Source: UBA1724 sp016302315
Lineage (GTDB): Bacteria > Verrucomicrobiota > Lentisphaeria > Oligosphaerales > Oligosphaeraceae
Length of the DNA: 15,702 nt
Reading direction: 5' to 3'
Assembly: GCA_016302315.1 (NCBI GenBank)
Contig: JAEDNW010000045.1
Location: 1 to 15,702 of the forward strand
This document shows positions 13,886 through 15,702 of this stretch, piece by piece; the first letter of the stretch is position 1; the number at the start of each line of letters is the position of its first letter. The position numbers were made by a program, and so were the translations under genes. The notes under the pieces are model-generated. The model was not told where the DNA came from. It did no database searches and saw only the letters and a list, made by a program, of their open reading frames with translations.

Positions 13886-14098
13886 TCAGGGTTGCGGATG
13901 TCCCTGGGACTCCGCCGCCTGGAAACATTGTACGCTATCCACCACTTCCTGGAGGAGCTTGTCGTTCTCCTCCAGTTCCTCCAGAAGCTTGACACATTCC
14001 TTGCATTCCTTCAGATGGGAGGCGCAGTTGATGCGTCCCAGAACAGACATTTCCTTGTGCCGGAAAAGATCCAGTTCGTCTTGGGTGTAATGTCTCAT
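13886..14098 (-). CDS. Small zinc-finger protein, probable anti-sigma factor of the adjacent sigma gene
   Basis: This 70-residue soluble protein starts at ATG 14098, whose ATGA overlaps the TGA stop of the sigma gene by 4 bases, so the two are translationally coupled. The central segment N24-C25-x2-H28-x3-C32-x2-C35, with sequence HLKECKECVKLLEELEEND, matches the H-x3-C-x2-C core of zinc-binding anti-sigma (ZAS) domains, followed by an acidic amphipathic helix. Residues 1-20 (MRHYTQDELDLFRHKEM) look like a short helix. There is no transmembrane segment, so it would be a cytoplasmic, perhaps redox-sensitive, anti-sigma factor. It is shorter than most ZAS proteins (commonly 80-250 residues). 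The function is inferred from motif and position. An intrinsic terminator follows. Confidence 0.8.
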   Translation of the reverse strand: MRHYTQDELDLFRHKEMSVLGRINCASHLKECKECVKLLEELEENDKLLQEVVDSVQCFQAAESQGHPQP

Positions 14099-14703
14099 TT
14101 CTCGTCTTTCTCTATCTTCGCGATGATTTGTTTCAGCGCCGCGACACAGCGGTTCTTGGCCACATAGACAGAATCCACCGAGAGATTCAGCACCTTCGAC
14201 ACTTCCTTTACAGGACGATTCTGGAGCGCATACAAGTCGAAGGCCGAATAGGTGGACGGCTGGACCTTCTGGCGAAGTTCGGACAACGCCTGATTGAGGA
14301 CATGGCGGCGCCAGTTCTCATTCCAGGAGGTCTCCAGACGCTGGCAGTACACGGGCTCGGGCACCTCGTCCAGGCACTTGTATCCCCAGCGGTCATGGTA
14401 GAGCTTCAGTGCCTGATTTCGGACAATTCCCCGGAAGTAGTGGCGAAACCGGCCCTTGGTCTCATCGTATTGGAAAGACACATGCTCCGGAATGTGCTCG
14501 GGATCATATTTCCCCACAATGTCCTTCCGGAAAATCTCGCACATGACGCACTGAATCAGCTCCTCGTTCTCCGAGGCATTCAGTCCGCAGTCCTTTCCCA
14601 CCAGATACACCAGGGGGCGATAGGTCTCGTAAAACTCCTTCCAGGAAATCTCGTCTCCCATCCGCACCCGGGCCAACATTGATTTCTTTGTGGTAAATGC
14701 CAT
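14095..14703 (-). CDS. ECF-like RNA polymerase sigma factor
   Basis: This 202-residue protein starts at ATG 14703 (MAFTTKKSMLARVRMGDEIS). Region 2 spans about residues 15-110: SWKEFYETYRPLVYLVGKDCGL, ELIQCVMCEIFRK, and KGRFRHYFRGIVRNQALKLYHDR (the helix that melts and binds the -10). Region 4 spans about 140-200: LSELRQKVQPSTYSAFDLYAL, then the helix-turn-helix PVKEVSKVLNLSVDSVYVAKNRCVAAL, which would contact the -35. It lacks regions 1.1 and 3, as ECF sigmas do, and the insert between regions 2 and 4 is fairly long. The frame extends to 14760, but the extra residues are not family-like. No clear Shine-Dalgarno or promoter was found. A small hairpin (ACAGCC-CAA-GGCTGT, 14752-14766) lies in the leader. 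The neighbouring ATGA-overlapping zinc-finger gene is the likely antagonist. Targets are unknown. Confidence 0.9.
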   Translation of the reverse strand: MAFTTKKSMLARVRMGDEISWKEFYETYRPLVYLVGKDCGLNASENEELIQCVMCEIFRKDIVGKYDPEHIPEHVSFQYDETKGRFRHYFRGIVRNQALKLYHDRWGYKCLDEVPEPVYCQRLETSWNENWRRHVLNQALSELRQKVQPSTYSAFDLYALQNRPVKEVSKVLNLSVDSVYVAKNRCVAALKQIIAKIEKDEK

Positions 14704-14974
14704 GTGGTGTGATTCCGTTGCTACAAGGGAATGGGAGAAAAGAGGCACGTCACAGCCCAAGGCTGTCTCATGTCAGCGTCCTCCCCTACTACAGAAACAA
14801 GGCCCATTCTTACGCCCGAATGCCTTAATCTATCGTTTTCTTTCCGGACGCCGCCACCCTCCTTCTCCCGAATCCCGCCGGGCAGAAATGTCCACCATGG
14901 CCGGGAATTCCCGGGCGTCGGAGCGACTTCCAGGCGGGAGATGCCCACGGAGCCGTTTCCCCGTTCCCTCCCGG
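14704..14974. other. Divergent spacer between the sigma gene and comM
   Basis: With the comM promoter and leader the divergent gap is 313 bases. Apart from the 6-bp hairpin at 14752-14766 and a possible leftward -10 (TAGATT on the - strand near 14826-14831, without a good -35), I see no gene or clear element. Open frames here are short and Pro/Arg-rich. Confidence 0.4.
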
Positions 14975-14980
14975 TATAGT
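14975..14980 (+). promoter_or_regulatory. -10-like TATAGT upstream of comM
   Basis: CCGGTATAGTATTTCCCG lies 36 bases before the comM ATG. It shares TATAGTA with the other promoter cores but not the following CC. No clear -35 hexamer is visible. Confidence 0.5.
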
Positions 14981-15016
14981 ATTTCCCGCTCCCCCCCCTT
15001 CTTGCGGAGAAAAAGG

Positions 15017-15702
15017 ATGATCACCAGGACATTAAGCGGAACCATACAAGGCGTGGACGTGGAAACGGTGGAAATCGAGGTCAGCGCCTACGACAAGGAT
15101 ACCCCCGAACCCCTCCAGGAACCCCATTTCACCCTCATCGGACTCCCCGATGCGGCCGTGCGGGAAAGCCGGGACCGGGTGCGCACTGCCCTGGCCATGC
15201 ACGGAATCCCCCTGCCCACGGGGGCCACCACCGTGAATCTCGCCCCCGCCAGCCTCCGGAAAACCGGAGGACTCTACGATCTGGCCATCGCCCTCTGCCT
15301 GTGCGCCTTCCGGCGGCATTTCCCCCGGCAGATCCTGGAGGAATCCATGGTGGTGGGGGAATTGTCTCTCACCGGGGAGATCCGGCCCATCCGGGGCGCC
15401 CTCCCCCTGGCCATGCATGCCAAATCCCTGGGACTGAAGCAGATGATCCTCCCCCGAAGCAATGCCAGGGAGGCGGCCATCTCCGGCATGAGGGTTTTTG
15501 GGGTGGACAATCTCCGGGAGGCCCGGACGCTCCTGGCGGCCCTGGAAGAAGCCACCCCCACTCAGGTGGAGGTGGAGGAGCTCTTCCATCAGGCCCTCCG
15601 GGAAGAACTGGATTTCCGGGATGTCAAGGGGCAGGACTCCGCCAAACGGGCCCTGGTCATTGCCGCGGCGGGATGCCACAATGTGCTGATGGTGGGACAG
15701 CC
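15017..15702 (+). CDS. comM: ComM/YifB-family Mg-chelatase-like AAA+ ATPase (3' end cut by window)
   Basis: From ATG 15017, preceded by GGAG with a 7-nt spacer, 228 codons are open to the window edge. Residues 1-165 form the N-terminal ComM (ChlI-like, Lon-protease-fold) domain: SGTIQGVDVETVEIEVS, HFTLIGLPDAAVRESRDRVRTAL, LPTGATTVNLAPASLRKTGG and VVGELSLTGEIRPIRGALPLA. Then comes DFRDVKGQDSAKRALVIAAAG, the start of the AAA+ domain. The window stops at NVLMVGQP, the first residues of the Walker A loop. Family members are hexameric helicases that promote branch migration during natural transformation (ComM of Vibrio and Haemophilus), although many non-competent bacteria also carry them. The full protein should be about 500 residues. 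It is divergent from the sigma gene with its own promoter-like element. Confidence 0.93.
   Translation, partial: MITRTLSGTIQGVDVETVEIEVSAYDKDTPEPLQEPHFTLIGLPDAAVRESRDRVRTALAMHGIPLPTGATTVNLAPASLRKTGGLYDLAIALCLCAFRRHFPRQILEESMVVGELSLTGEIRPIRGALPLAMHAKSLGLKQMILPRSNAREAAISGMRVFGVDNLREARTLLAALEEATPTQVEVEELFHQALREELDFRDVKGQDSAKRALVIAAAGCHNVLMVGQ

Noticed and set aside
13692..14090. Open frame beginning MFLHAGSRCIPL on the + strand
   Set aside because: It runs through the sigma-operon terminator and antisense to the anti-sigma gene, with Pro/Ser-rich translation and no ribosome-binding site.
1..15702. CRISPR arrays, insertion sequences, integrases, prophage or toxin-antitoxin genes
   Set aside because: I found no regularly spaced repeats, transposase or integrase motifs, or target-site duplications on either strand.

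Overview
This is a GC-rich bacterial chromosomal window (about 60% GC by eye) dominated by housekeeping and metabolic genes. I see no integrase, transposase, insertion sequence, phage gene or CRISPR array. Gene content and protein style suggest the PVC group (Planctomycetes-Verrucomicrobia-Lentisphaerae). A Lentisphaeria-like anaerobe is my best guess, based on a small ECF-type sigma factor of a kind I associate with that group, a four-cysteine-cluster ferredoxin of the 2-oxoacid:ferredoxin oxidoreductase type, and a rhamnosidase-like glycosidase. This placement is inference, not measurement.

Layout. Positions 1-7917 are transcribed leftward (- strand). They hold the start of a two-cluster ferredoxin subunit, a CPA2 cation/proton antiporter fused to a PTS EIIA domain, tRNA-Val(GAC) with promoter and terminator, a two-gene operon of unknown function (a 459-residue coiled-coil protein preceded by a 120-residue charged protein), tRNA-Cys(GCA) with promoter and terminator, and a two-gene cassette of a D-2-hydroxyacid dehydrogenase followed by a GH78-like glycosidase. 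Positions 8100-13616 are transcribed rightward. serC has a long structured leader and its own terminator; pheT, rsmI and a stand-alone 5'-3' exonuclease follow as a tightly packed set. An ECF-like sigma factor and a small zinc-finger anti-sigma-like protein then lie on the - strand (13886-14703), overlapping by ATGA. Finally, a comM/yifB-type Mg-chelatase-family gene starts at 15017 and runs off the right end just at its Walker A loop.

How the parts work together. Most of the window is independent core functions: serine and vitamin B6 biosynthesis (serC), tRNA-Phe charging (pheT), 16S rRNA methylation (rsmI), DNA 5'-end processing (exonuclease) and DNA uptake or recombination (comM). The dehydrogenase/glycosidase pair looks like a small carbohydrate or sugar-acid cassette. 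The sigma/zinc-finger pair is a regulatory module with no target visible here.

The points most worth a second look are these: a recurrent TATAGTACC promoter core lacking an obvious -35 box; a serC leader with two mutually exclusive hairpins next to the ribosome-binding site; the unknown coiled-coil operon; an AT-rich 33-bp near-perfect palindrome between the exonuclease and anti-sigma genes; and C instead of U at T-loop position 55 in both tRNAs. I did not find a clearly novel defence or mobile system.
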